Assembly (NCBI GenBank): GCA_023667285.1
Contig: JAMPAK010000001.1
Location: 1 to 47,131 of the forward strand
Origin: Muribaculaceae bacterium
GTDB lineage: Bacteria; Bacteroidota; Bacteroidia; Bacteroidales; Muribaculaceae
Direction of reading: 5' to 3'
DNA length: 47,131 nucleotides
The position numbers and the translations under genes are program-made. Numbering within the stretch: position 1 is the stretch's first letter; every line of letters starts with the position of its first letter. The notes below the pieces were generated by a model, which saw only the letters and a list, made by a program, of their open reading frames with translations, had not been told where the DNA came from and searched no databases. Below are positions 22,747 through 30,804 of the stretch, in pieces.

Positions 22747-25034
22747 TGAAACTTACTGACGAAAATTATCTCAGTCAACTCAATGATCAGCAACGGGCGG
22801 CTGTCGAGTATCTCGATGGCCCTCAGCTCGTCATAGCCGGGGCGGGGTCGGGGAAGACCCGTGTGATCACCTATAAGATAATCCATCTGCTCAACATGGA
22901 GACACCTCCGTGGCGCATACTCGCCCTGACCTTCACCAACAAGGCGGCCAGGGAGATGCGAGAGCGCATAGAGAAACTTGTGGGTGAGGAGATTGCTTCA
23001 AAACTATGGATGGGCACTTTCCACTCCATCTTCTCCAAGATTCTCCACGCTCATGCGCCTCTGCTGGGGTTCAAGAACAACTTTACCATTTACGACACCA
23101 CCGACTCGCGCAATCTCATCAAGAGCATTGTGAAGGAACTTGAGCTCGACGATAAGATATATAAGCCGGCCACTGTCCTTGGAGAGATCTCAAACGCCAA
23201 GAACGCTCTGGTCTCGCCGGAGGCATATGCCGAGTCCCGCTCGATGATGGCGGCCGATGCTAAGGCCGGGCGTCCGAAGATTGCGATGATCTATCGCATA
23301 TATCGCGACCGCTGCAAGGCGTCAGGAGCCATGGATTTTGATGACCTGCTCTATTACACCAATGTCCTCTTCGATGAGCATCCTGAGGTCCTGGAGCAGT
23401 ATCAGGAGCGGTTCATGTATGTCCTTGTTGATGAGTATCAGGATACTAATGCCTGCCAGCACCGCATAGTCGAGAAACTGGTGAGAAGCCGCGGGAATCT
23501 CTGTGTGGTGGGCGATGATGCGCAGAGCATCTACTCATTCCGCGGAGCCAATATAGGCAATATCCTGAATCTGCATGAGGAATTTCCCACGCTCGAGACC
23601 TTCAAACTGGAGCGCAACTATCGCTCCACACAGTATATAGTCAACGCTGCGGGGAGCCTCATAGCCCGAAACCGCAACCAGTTGCCCAAGAAGGTGTATT
23701 CAGAGAACGCCAGGGGCGAGAGAATAGAGGTGGTGAAATGCTACACGGACATGGAGGAGGCATTCAAGGTGGCAGCGCGCGTCTCGCAGCGGCGCACTAC
23801 CTCGGGCGACCCATTCAGTGAGTTTGCAATACTCTATCGCACGAATGCCCAGAGCCGTGTGCTCGAGGAGTCGCTGCGCAAACGCAGCATCCCCTACAGG
23901 ATTTACGGAGGGCTGTCGTTCTACCAGCGCAAGGAGGTGAAGGATGCGTTGGCATATTTCCGCCTGGCAGTGAATCCCGATGATGATGAGGCAATGCGCA
24001 GGGTGATCAACTATCCCATCCGCGGAATAGGGGAGACTACTGTCGACCGACTGACGCGAGCGGCTTTCCGCCATGGGTGCTCACTGTGGTATCTCATCAC
24101 CACTCCAGAACTCATACCTGCTGAGGTCAAGGGGGCGGCACGAAAAAAACTCTCAGCCTTTGCAGGTCTGATAGAGGAGTTTCTGAACATGGATGACGAG
24201 AAGGTGCCTGCAGATGTGCTTGCCTTCAATATTCTGAAAAGGACAGGGATTCTCAATATGTATGACTCGGACTCGACCCCTGAGAATGTGGCGAAGAAGG
24301 AGAACATCAACGAGCTTATCAGCAGTGTCAGAGAGTTCGTGGAGACCACTCGTGAGTCAGGTGAGGATAATCTCGGCATGTCAGGCTATCTCACCACAGT
24401 CTCTCTTGCCACAGACCAGGACTCAGACGACTCAGGCTCAGAGGACAGGGTGACGCTGATGACGGCTCACTCGGCCAAGGGACTGGAGTTTAACAATGTC
24501 TTCATTGTAGGCGTAGAGGATGGGCTCTTTCCATCGTCGATGGCTCAGGAATCTGTCTCTGAGATCGAGGAGGAGAGAAGGCTGCTCTATGTCGCCATGA
24601 CCAGAGCGAGAAACTTCTGCATGATGAGTTATGCCACCCAGCGTTTCCGCAACGGGATGTATATGAACACAACCATTTCCCCTTTCCTCAAGGAGATAGA
24701 CAGAAACTGCCTGAAGGGTGCCGGGACAGACCTGACGGCTCCAAAGCCGGTTCCAAAGCCTGATTTCTCACGTATCTCCCGCTCAATGATGGGGTCGGCC
24801 CGTCCTATTGAGGAGGTGCGCCGTCCTAAGTCACCACAGGGATCAGGAGCGGTAGACTCACACACTATCAGTGAATTGAGAGAGCAGATGCACATCAGGC
24901 ATCCGCGATTCGGCGAAGGGGTCATCACAGCCCTCCTCCCAGAGGGATCTGTGGGGGCACGCATAGCCGTCAACTTTGAGAACGACGGAGAGAAAGTGCT
25001 TCTTCTCAAATTTGCCAAATTCGAGATATTATGA
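22746..25034 (+). CDS. UvrD/PcrA-type ATP-dependent DNA helicase
   Basis: This 762-residue superfamily 1A helicase has Walker A GAGSGKT at 32-38, motif Ia LTFTNKAAREMRER, motif II VLVDEYQDTN, motif III VVGDDAQSIYSFRGA, motif IV LERNYRS, motif V LMTAHSAKGLEF and motif VI EERRLLYVAMTRAR. It unwinds DNA 3' to 5' in repair and replication restart. The C-terminal part (HPRFGEGVITALL) resembles the PcrA tail that binds RNA polymerase. ATG at 22746 overlaps the preceding stop and is preferred over TTG at 22743. The end overlaps nspC by 4 bases. Confidence 0.95.
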   Translation: MKLTDENYLSQLNDQQRAAVEYLDGPQLVIAGAGSGKTRVITYKIIHLLNMETPPWRILALTFTNKAAREMRERIEKLVGEEIASKLWMGTFHSIFSKILHAHAPLLGFKNNFTIYDTTDSRNLIKSIVKELELDDKIYKPATVLGEISNAKNALVSPEAYAESRSMMAADAKAGRPKIAMIYRIYRDRCKASGAMDFDDLLYYTNVLFDEHPEVLEQYQERFMYVLVDEYQDTNACQHRIVEKLVRSRGNLCVVGDDAQSIYSFRGANIGNILNLHEEFPTLETFKLERNYRSTQYIVNAAGSLIARNRNQLPKKVYSENARGERIEVVKCYTDMEEAFKVAARVSQRRTTSGDPFSEFAILYRTNAQSRVLEESLRKRSIPYRIYGGLSFYQRKEVKDALAYFRLAVNPDDDEAMRRVINYPIRGIGETTVDRLTRAAFRHGCSLWYLITTPELIPAEVKGAARKKLSAFAGLIEEFLNMDDEKVPADVLAFNILKRTGILNMYDSDSTPENVAKKENINELISSVREFVETTRESGEDNLGMSGYLTTVSLATDQDSDDSGSEDRVTLMTAHSAKGLEFNNVFIVGVEDGLFPSSMAQESVSEIEEERRLLYVAMTRARNFCMMSYATQRFRNGMYMNTTISPFLKEIDRNCLKGAGTDLTAPKPVPKPDFSRISRSMMGSARPIEEVRRPKSPQGSGAVDSHTISELREQMHIRHPRFGEGVITALLPEGSVGARIAVNFENDGEKVLLLKFAKFEIL

Positions 25035-26164
25035 GAATCAACGATATTCCGACACCGTTCTATGTGGTGTATGAGGAACGCATCCGCCGCAATCTCTCGC
25101 TCATCAACCTAGTTGAGCGCGAGGCGGGGGTAAACATCATAATGGCCTTCAAGGCCAATGCCCTGTGGCGCACATTTCCCATTGTCAGGGAGTATAACCG
25201 TGACTTCACGGCAAGTTCGCTCAACGAGCTCCGGCTTGGGAATGAAGAACTAGGTGGAGAGGCTCATGTCTATTGTCCGGTCTATACGGAAGCGACTATA
25301 GATGAGTTCCTATCACGGGCCTCACATATCACCTTCAACTCTCTGTCTCAGTTCTCCAGATATGGCATGAGGGCACTTGGAGCCGGGGTGTCGCCCGGGC
25401 TAAGGGTGAATCCCCAGTGTTCGGTCATCGAGACGGAAATCTATAACCCGGCGCTTCCGGGATCGCGTTTCGGGGTAACAGCCGATGACCTTGACAGGAC
25501 AGGTCTGCCTGATGGTCTGGAGGGGCTGCACTTCCATGCGCTCTGTGAGAGCAATTCTTATGACCTGGTCAAGGTGCTTGAGGCTTTTGAGGCTCAGTTC
25601 GGCAAATGGTTAAAGCGCTTGAAATGGGTCAACTTCGGAGGCGGACATCTGATGACACGCGAAGGATATGACATCCCACATCTCATCAGTGTTCTCCGGG
25701 ATTTCCGTGGCCGTTATCCGTGGCTCAAGGTGGTGCTTGAACCCGGAAGCGCGTTCATGTGGCGCACGGGCGACCTTATCACCACTGTGCTGGATGTAGT
25801 AGAGAATCAGGGGGTGAGTACGGCTATCATTGATGCCTCGTTTGCATGCCATATGCCTGATTGTCTGGAGATGCCTTACAAGCCGGCCATCACTGAGAGC
25901 GTCGATGAGGCGCCCGGTCTCCCGGTCTATCGCCTGGGGGGCAACTCATGTCTGAGCGGTGACTATGTGGGTGACTGGACATTCCCTCATGAACTCCAAG
26001 AAGGTGAGCGCCTCACGCTGGAGGATATGAACCACTACACCTCGGTGAAGACCACCATGTTCAACGGCATACAACACCCTGCCATAGTGTTATGTAAGAG
26101 TGACGGCGAGTGCGAGTATCTGCGCCAATTTGATTATCAGGATTATAAGAACCGAATGAGTTGA
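25031..26164 (+). CDS. nspC: Carboxynorspermidine decarboxylase NspC
   Basis: This 377-residue PLP enzyme is of the alanine racemase/ornithine decarboxylase fold. Lys41 in AFKANAL should hold PLP. LEGLHFHALCESNSYD, VNFGGGHLMTREGYD and LEPGSAF form the PLP and substrate pocket, and ASFACHMPDCLEMPYKP contains the second active-site region. NspC converts carboxyspermidine or carboxynorspermidine to the polyamine, the usual spermidine route in gut Bacteroidales. The partner dehydrogenase gene is not in this window. It overlaps the helicase stop by ATGA. Confidence 0.92.
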   Translation: MRINDIPTPFYVVYEERIRRNLSLINLVEREAGVNIIMAFKANALWRTFPIVREYNRDFTASSLNELRLGNEELGGEAHVYCPVYTEATIDEFLSRASHITFNSLSQFSRYGMRALGAGVSPGLRVNPQCSVIETEIYNPALPGSRFGVTADDLDRTGLPDGLEGLHFHALCESNSYDLVKVLEAFEAQFGKWLKRLKWVNFGGGHLMTREGYDIPHLISVLRDFRGRYPWLKVVLEPGSAFMWRTGDLITTVLDVVENQGVSTAIIDASFACHMPDCLEMPYKPAITESVDEAPGLPVYRLGGNSCLSGDYVGDWTFPHELQEGERLTLEDMNHYTSVKTTMFNGIQHPAIVLCKSDGECEYLRQFDYQDYKNRMS

Positions 26165-26174
26165 TGACTCACCG

Positions 26175-27185
26175 ATGGCTATGGATAAGAACCCTCGATT
26201 TTCAGTGATAGTGCCCGTCTACAACCGTATTGACGAGATGACCGACCTCATAGAGAGCCTAAATGCTCAGACCATGAAGGACTTCGAACTGGTGGTTGTG
26301 GAGGATGGGTCGACAGATCCTTGTAAGGAAATAGTGAGCGCTTATCCTGAAATGAGGATACAGTATTACTATAAGTCCAACGAGGGGCGCTCCATAGCGC
26401 GAAACTATGGCATGGAGCGCGCCACGGGAGACTGGTTTATATTCTTTGACAGCGACTGTGTCATCCCTCCTGACTATTTCGAGGTATTGTCGCGCGAGTT
26501 GGATAAGACACCGCTCGACTGCTTCGGGGGGCCCGATGCCGCCCACGACTCATTCACCACGACTCAAAAGGCAATAAACTATGCCATGACCTCCTTCCTG
26601 ACAACCGGAGGAATCCGTGGAGGGAAGCGAAGCATGGAGAAGTTTACACCCCGCACATTCAACATGGGATTCACACGCGAAGTCTATGAGAGTGTGGGTG
26701 GGTTCCGAGAGATGTTCTCGGAGGATATCGACATGAGCAAACGCATTCTTCAGGCCGGATTTGAGGTCGGGCTGATCCGTCCGGCCAAAGTCTATCACAA
26801 GCGCAGGGTTGACTTTAAGAAGTTCTTTCGCCAGGTGCATGTTTTCGGCATGTCGCGCATCACGCTCAAACTCCTCTATCCGGGATCAATGAAATTGGTC
26901 CACACCCTGCCGGCCCTTGCCGTCATAATCGGGCTGACGCTACTCCTGTTAGGGATATTTGTCACTCCCTGGTGTCTGCTTCCGCTGGGAGTCTACCTTC
27001 TGGCCATCTTCATCACGGCCTGGATCTCCACACGCTCCCCGCTCATTGCCCTCAAGGCTGTCCCCGCCAGTGTCATCCAGATAGTGGGATATGGGACAGG
27101 CTTTATCAAAGCATATGTCAGCAAGATACTTCTGGGCCGCGGCCGCGACATCAATGAGGAAATACTAATCCGAAAAGGCAAATAA
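26175..27185 (+). CDS. Family 2 glycosyltransferase with C-terminal membrane helices
   Basis: This 336-residue protein starts with FSVIVPVYNRIDEM, the GT2 nucleotide-sugar fold, with VVEDGST, FIFFDSDCVIP (DxD-like metal site near residue 94) and SEDIDMSKRILQAGFE (the ED motif). Two hydrophobic helices lie at about 237-285 (LPALAVIIGLTLLLLGIFV and the next), so it is bound to the inner membrane. It probably adds a sugar to a lipid-linked or envelope glycan; donor and acceptor are unknown. It follows nspC by 10 bases in the same run. Confidence 0.85.
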   Translation: MAMDKNPRFSVIVPVYNRIDEMTDLIESLNAQTMKDFELVVVEDGSTDPCKEIVSAYPEMRIQYYYKSNEGRSIARNYGMERATGDWFIFFDSDCVIPPDYFEVLSRELDKTPLDCFGGPDAAHDSFTTTQKAINYAMTSFLTTGGIRGGKRSMEKFTPRTFNMGFTREVYESVGGFREMFSEDIDMSKRILQAGFEVGLIRPAKVYHKRRVDFKKFFRQVHVFGMSRITLKLLYPGSMKLVHTLPALAVIIGLTLLLLGIFVTPWCLLPLGVYLLAIFITAWISTRSPLIALKAVPASVIQIVGYGTGFIKAYVSKILLGRGRDINEEILIRKGK

Positions 27186-27208
27186 CACACTTGCATACTC
27201 TCAACGTC

Positions 27209-27907
27209 ATGGATTTCAGTTCGATACCTGTCCGTCAACTTTGCGACGACGATAAGCCTCGCGAGAAGGCGCTCACTCAAGGCATTCGCTCACTGAGCGA
27301 CGCCGAACTTATCGCCATCATATTTGGTGGTGGACTTCCTGGAATGTCTGTCATAGACATGGCCCGTGCCATCCTCAATGATTGCGACAAGCGCGTTGAC
27401 AAACTGTCCCGTCTGTCGATGGACGAGATGATGAGGAAATATAAAGGTGTGGGGCCTGCCAAGGCTGTGAGCCTCGCAGCCGCCTTTGAGTTGGGGCGTC
27501 GCAACAGGGAGCAAGCGTCGCTCAACGAGGATCCGGCAATACGCTCGAGCGCCGATGTCGTGAGGATAATGCAGCCGTTGCTCGAACATCTGGAATATGA
27601 GGAGTTCTGGGTGCTGACACTCTCGCGCTCAAACCGTGTGACCTACAGGCGTTGCGTGTCGCAGGGTGGGACGGCCGCCACGGTGGTCGATGTGAAACTC
27701 CTGTTGAAACGCGCGCTCGACTGTCTGGCGGAGGGCATAATCCTTGTGCACAATCACCCTTCGGGAAATCCGAGGCCATCGGGCCAGGACGACACTCTGA
27801 CTCGCCGGATCAAGGAGGGGGCTGCGCTGCTTGACATCAGGGTGCTCGACCATGTCATCATAGCCCGCGACAAGTCCTATTCCTATTCAGATGAAGGCAG
27901 GCTCTGA
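27209..27907 (+). CDS. radC: RadC family JAB/MPN-domain protein
   Basis: The start at 27209 (MDFSSIPVRQL) gives 232 residues; a TTG start at 27191 is possible. The N-terminus has the UPF0758 helix-hairpin region (YKGVGPAKAVSLAAAFELGRR) and the C-terminus a JAMM metal site, HNHPSGNPRPSGQDD. Despite the name, a DNA repair role is not established for this family. It is the last gene of the plus-strand run and ends 7 bases from the convergent manC stop. Confidence 0.93.
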   Translation: MDFSSIPVRQLCDDDKPREKALTQGIRSLSDAELIAIIFGGGLPGMSVIDMARAILNDCDKRVDKLSRLSMDEMMRKYKGVGPAKAVSLAAAFELGRRNREQASLNEDPAIRSSADVVRIMQPLLEHLEYEEFWVLTLSRSNRVTYRRCVSQGGTAATVVDVKLLLKRALDCLAEGIILVHNHPSGNPRPSGQDDTLTRRIKEGAALLDIRVLDHVIIARDKSYSYSDEGRL

Positions 27908-27914
27908 GGAGTAC

Positions 27915-29258
27915 TCACCATTCCCACTCGAAGCGCTCGATGTCTTCCTCAATCAGGTTGGAGCCTGATTGCACCTCAATGAATGTGAGGCTTGTTGTGG
28001 CCCGGAGAGCATGCATCACACCCTTGGGAATCGCCACGGTCTCACCACGCCTCACATTGCGGCGCTTGCCATCGATGACAATCTCCCCCTCGCCGTCTAT
28101 GAAGGTCCACACCTCATTGCGGCATGAGTGGCGCTGATAACTGATGGAACAGCCGGGGTTGAGAGTGAGTTGCTTGGTGAGAGCGCAATAACCGTCGGGA
28201 AACTCGATGGAATCAATAACCTTGTATGTACCCCAGCGCCGCTCCTCATACATGGGGCGGTTCCGGAGGCGGTCGGCATACAGTTTTATGTTCTCGCTCT
28301 TGCTCTTCTCAGTCACGATTATGCCGTCGGGCGAGGCTGCGACAACAAGGTCTCTGGTGCCAATGCAGACCACGGGTATGCCCAGTTCATTGAACACATG
28401 GGTGTTCATGCCTGTGCCGTCTGTGATGACGTTGCCATACTCCCGGCAGGTCAGCTCGTCGGTCAGTGTGATCCAGGTGCCCAGGTCCTTCCATTCGCCG
28501 TGATACTCGACCATGCCGACATTCTTGATTTTCTCTGCCACCTCATGGTCGAAACTTATCTTGGGGAAGTCGGCATAATGTTCTCTAAGTTCCTTGAGTG
28601 AGCCGGCTTTGACATATCGGGCAGCTATCTTCCTGACAAAACCGAGACGGAAGGCAAACACACCTGCATTCCACTTGCCCCCCTCCTCTATGAGATGGCG
28701 GGCTGTGGCGGCGTCGGGTTTCTCTGTGAATCGCCTTACGGGGAAAATCCCCCCTCTCAGAGGAATTGGCTCTGGCACAACGTAGCCATATTTCTCCGAT
28801 GGATATGTGGGTCTGATGCCCATCACCATCATGTCTGCGATGCCGTCCTCGACCCCGCGGGCCATCTGTTTGATGCTCTCAAAGTAGCCTTGGCCGGTGA
28901 AGGGGTCGCACGGAAGCACCACGACAACATCGCTGTCATCACACCCGCGCTCGGCCGACAGGTATTCGCAGGCCAGGCATATGGCCGGGAAGGTCTTACG
29001 GCGCTCCGGCTCGGTGATGATGTCGACCCCGGAGCCTAACTGTGACACTACGGAGTCGCGCTGGGAGGCGCTGGTGGCCACAGTGATGTCATCGCCTATG
29101 CCGGCTGAGCGCAGCTGTCTGACAACTCTCTGCACCATTGACTCGCGCTCGCCGGGGTTCTCGCCGTCGAGAAGACGCAGGAATTGCTTGGAACGGGCAT
29201 CGTTTGAGAGTGGCCAAAGGCGTGTGCCTGAACCACCTGAGAGTATGATTATATGCAT
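27915..29258 (-). CDS. manC: Mannose-1-phosphate guanylyltransferase / mannose-6-phosphate isomerase
   Basis: This 447-residue protein has the nucleotidyltransferase signature LSGGSGTRLWPLS at 6-18 and VVVLPCDPF and FTEKPDAATARHL in the GDP-mannose pyrophosphorylase domain (to about 290). A C-terminal cupin of the type II phosphomannose isomerase follows (RRWGTYKVID, ISYQRHSCRNEVWTFIDGEG, VAIPKGVMHAL). It makes GDP-mannose for LPS, capsule or fucosylated glycans. It is 24 bases downstream of the GH140 gene on the same strand. Confidence 0.93.
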   Translation of the reverse strand: MHIIILSGGSGTRLWPLSNDARSKQFLRLLDGENPGERESMVQRVVRQLRSAGIGDDITVATSASQRDSVVSQLGSGVDIITEPERRKTFPAICLACEYLSAERGCDDSDVVVVLPCDPFTGQGYFESIKQMARGVEDGIADMMVMGIRPTYPSEKYGYVVPEPIPLRGGIFPVRRFTEKPDAATARHLIEEGGKWNAGVFAFRLGFVRKIAARYVKAGSLKELREHYADFPKISFDHEVAEKIKNVGMVEYHGEWKDLGTWITLTDELTCREYGNVITDGTGMNTHVFNELGIPVVCIGTRDLVVAASPDGIIVTEKSKSENIKLYADRLRNRPMYEERRWGTYKVIDSIEFPDGYCALTKQLTLNPGCSISYQRHSCRNEVWTFIDGEGEIVIDGKRRNVRRGETVAIPKGVMHALRATTSLTFIEVQSGSNLIEEDIERFEWEW

Positions 29259-29282
29259 TTTTTGCTATTTAGGTTAGTAGGT

Positions 29283-30734
29283 TCACTCCGTGAGATTTGT
29301 GGTGTCGATGGGAGTGGGTGTGGGGGAGAGGGTGGTCTGAGCGGGACTGATATAGTCCTTGGATGAATCTATGGCAATAAGGACACCGTCGCGGTCATCG
29401 GAAGGAGTGTGGCGGGCATCCTTTGTGGCGGTTCCAAGATATGTGAGGGTGCCTGAAGCCGCATCCATCCACCACAGATTCTTGGTTTTTCCTGAGATTG
29501 AGGACAGGTCGATGTCCATGGGTCGTCCGGTGTGGTTGTAGACCAGCGCGTAGTCGTTGCCACGGGTGGCCAGGAGGCGTTCATAGCGCTCGCCATTGTC
29601 GCGCACCAGGCTTTGGTCTGCCACACGGTCAAAGTAAGGCAGTGTGAGCATGAGCCGCTTCAGGTGGATCATCTGGTTGTAGCCGGGATCTTTCAGCGCC
29701 TTGTACCAGGGCTTCTTCTCGCCGTCGGCAAAGTATGCGCCGCCGACGCCGGGACGGGCGAACTGCATGATGGCATTGTGGCCGTAGGTGTGACCGCATG
29801 AGCCTGCGAAAACGCTCCAGTATGCATAGCGGCGCACATCCTTGTCTGTCCAGCGTGGCTCATCATTGGAATGGAGTCCCTGAGGGATATCCTCATAACT
29901 TGGCTCGCCATCGAGCACCGGTTTGACGGGATGATAAGAGCGGACAGAGTCTACATACATCCATGAATCCTCCTCGGTGCCATCGGGGATGGGATATTCC
30001 TTGTTGCCCATGCGCTGTCCATAGCGGCGGTGGCCACTCTGAAACATGTTGAAGTCGAGCCAGGGGCGAGTATTGAACCAACGGGCCGATGTGGTGCGCC
30101 CGCGTGGGTGGAAGGTCATGAGGTGGTCGGGGTCTATGGCGCGTATGGTCTCAGCCAGTGCGTCCCACACCTCGGTCTTTGTGTCGCCGGGGATATCTCC
30201 TCCGATAATCCACACTATGTTTGGACGGTTCTTATAGCGCTCGGCAAGAAATTTGCCATATTCCCTGGCCTGCTCCACATCCATAAGTCCGGCTTTGACC
30301 AGTCCGCCCCAGATGCAAACCATACCTATGTAGACCCCCTTGCGCTCGGCGGCCGATATGATGAAGTCCATATGGTCCCAATAGCCATATTCGCCGGGCT
30401 TATCGATGTTTGAGAAGTCCCATCCATCGGGGTGGGAGAGGCGTCCGTAGGCATTGATGGAGGGAATCCCGTTGATGGTCTGCACCTGAACCACATTGAA
30501 GCCGGCGGCGGCAGCGCGGTCCAGATAGTAGCCTGCCTCATCGCGGTCGAGCCTCTCTGGGAGGAGCCAGCCGGTGTCGCCAAGCCAGAAGAATGGGGTG
30601 CCGTCAGTGTGCTGCAGGTAGAGGCCGTTGTCGCTCACGCGGAGTGGGCCGTGCTGCCAGGGCTTAGTGTCGGCTTGGAGAGCCATAGCCATCGTGGCTA
30701 TGATTATGGCGATGATGAGGGAAAGTCTTTTCAT
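29283..30734 (-). CDS. GH140 (DUF4038) apiosidase-like glycoside hydrolase
   Basis: This 483-residue secreted protein (signal near residues 3-21) has the DUF4038 TIM barrel: FFWLGDTGWLLPERL, AAAAGFNVVQVQTINGIP, NRPNIVWIIGGDIPGD and PVLDGEPSYEDIP. Asp180 and Glu277, 97 residues apart, are likely the catalytic pair. A C-terminal beta domain at about 385-470 (YALVYNHTGRPMDIDL) is typical of this family. GH140 enzymes release apiose-linked side chains from rhamnogalacturonan-II, so with the GH28-GH105 enzyme it suggests pectin use. No SusC/SusD genes are adjacent. Confidence 0.85.
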   Translation of the reverse strand: MKRLSLIIAIIIATMAMALQADTKPWQHGPLRVSDNGLYLQHTDGTPFFWLGDTGWLLPERLDRDEAGYYLDRAAAAGFNVVQVQTINGIPSINAYGRLSHPDGWDFSNIDKPGEYGYWDHMDFIISAAERKGVYIGMVCIWGGLVKAGLMDVEQAREYGKFLAERYKNRPNIVWIIGGDIPGDTKTEVWDALAETIRAIDPDHLMTFHPRGRTTSARWFNTRPWLDFNMFQSGHRRYGQRMGNKEYPIPDGTEEDSWMYVDSVRSYHPVKPVLDGEPSYEDIPQGLHSNDEPRWTDKDVRRYAYWSVFAGSCGHTYGHNAIMQFARPGVGGAYFADGEKKPWYKALKDPGYNQMIHLKRLMLTLPYFDRVADQSLVRDNGERYERLLATRGNDYALVYNHTGRPMDIDLSSISGKTKNLWWMDAASGTLTYLGTATKDARHTPSDDRDGVLIAIDSSKDYISPAQTTLSPTPTPIDTTNLTE

Positions 30735-30766
30735 GGAGGGTTATGGTTTCGGGGGGATATAGATTA

Positions 30767-30793
30767 GGGGGACGCGGCTTTACCGCATCCCCC
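30767..30793 (-). terminator. Hairpin between the PpiC and GH140 genes
   Basis: Stem GGGGGACGCGG/CCGCATCCCCC with one mismatch and a 5-base loop. It is just past the PpiC stop, with no clear U-tract on the minus strand. Confidence 0.55.
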
Positions 30794-30804
30794 GGGTATA
30801 TCTT

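Noticed and set aside
28128-28601. Plus-strand 157-residue ORF opposite manC
   Set aside because: It is a shadow of the manC frame with no recognisable domain or start context.
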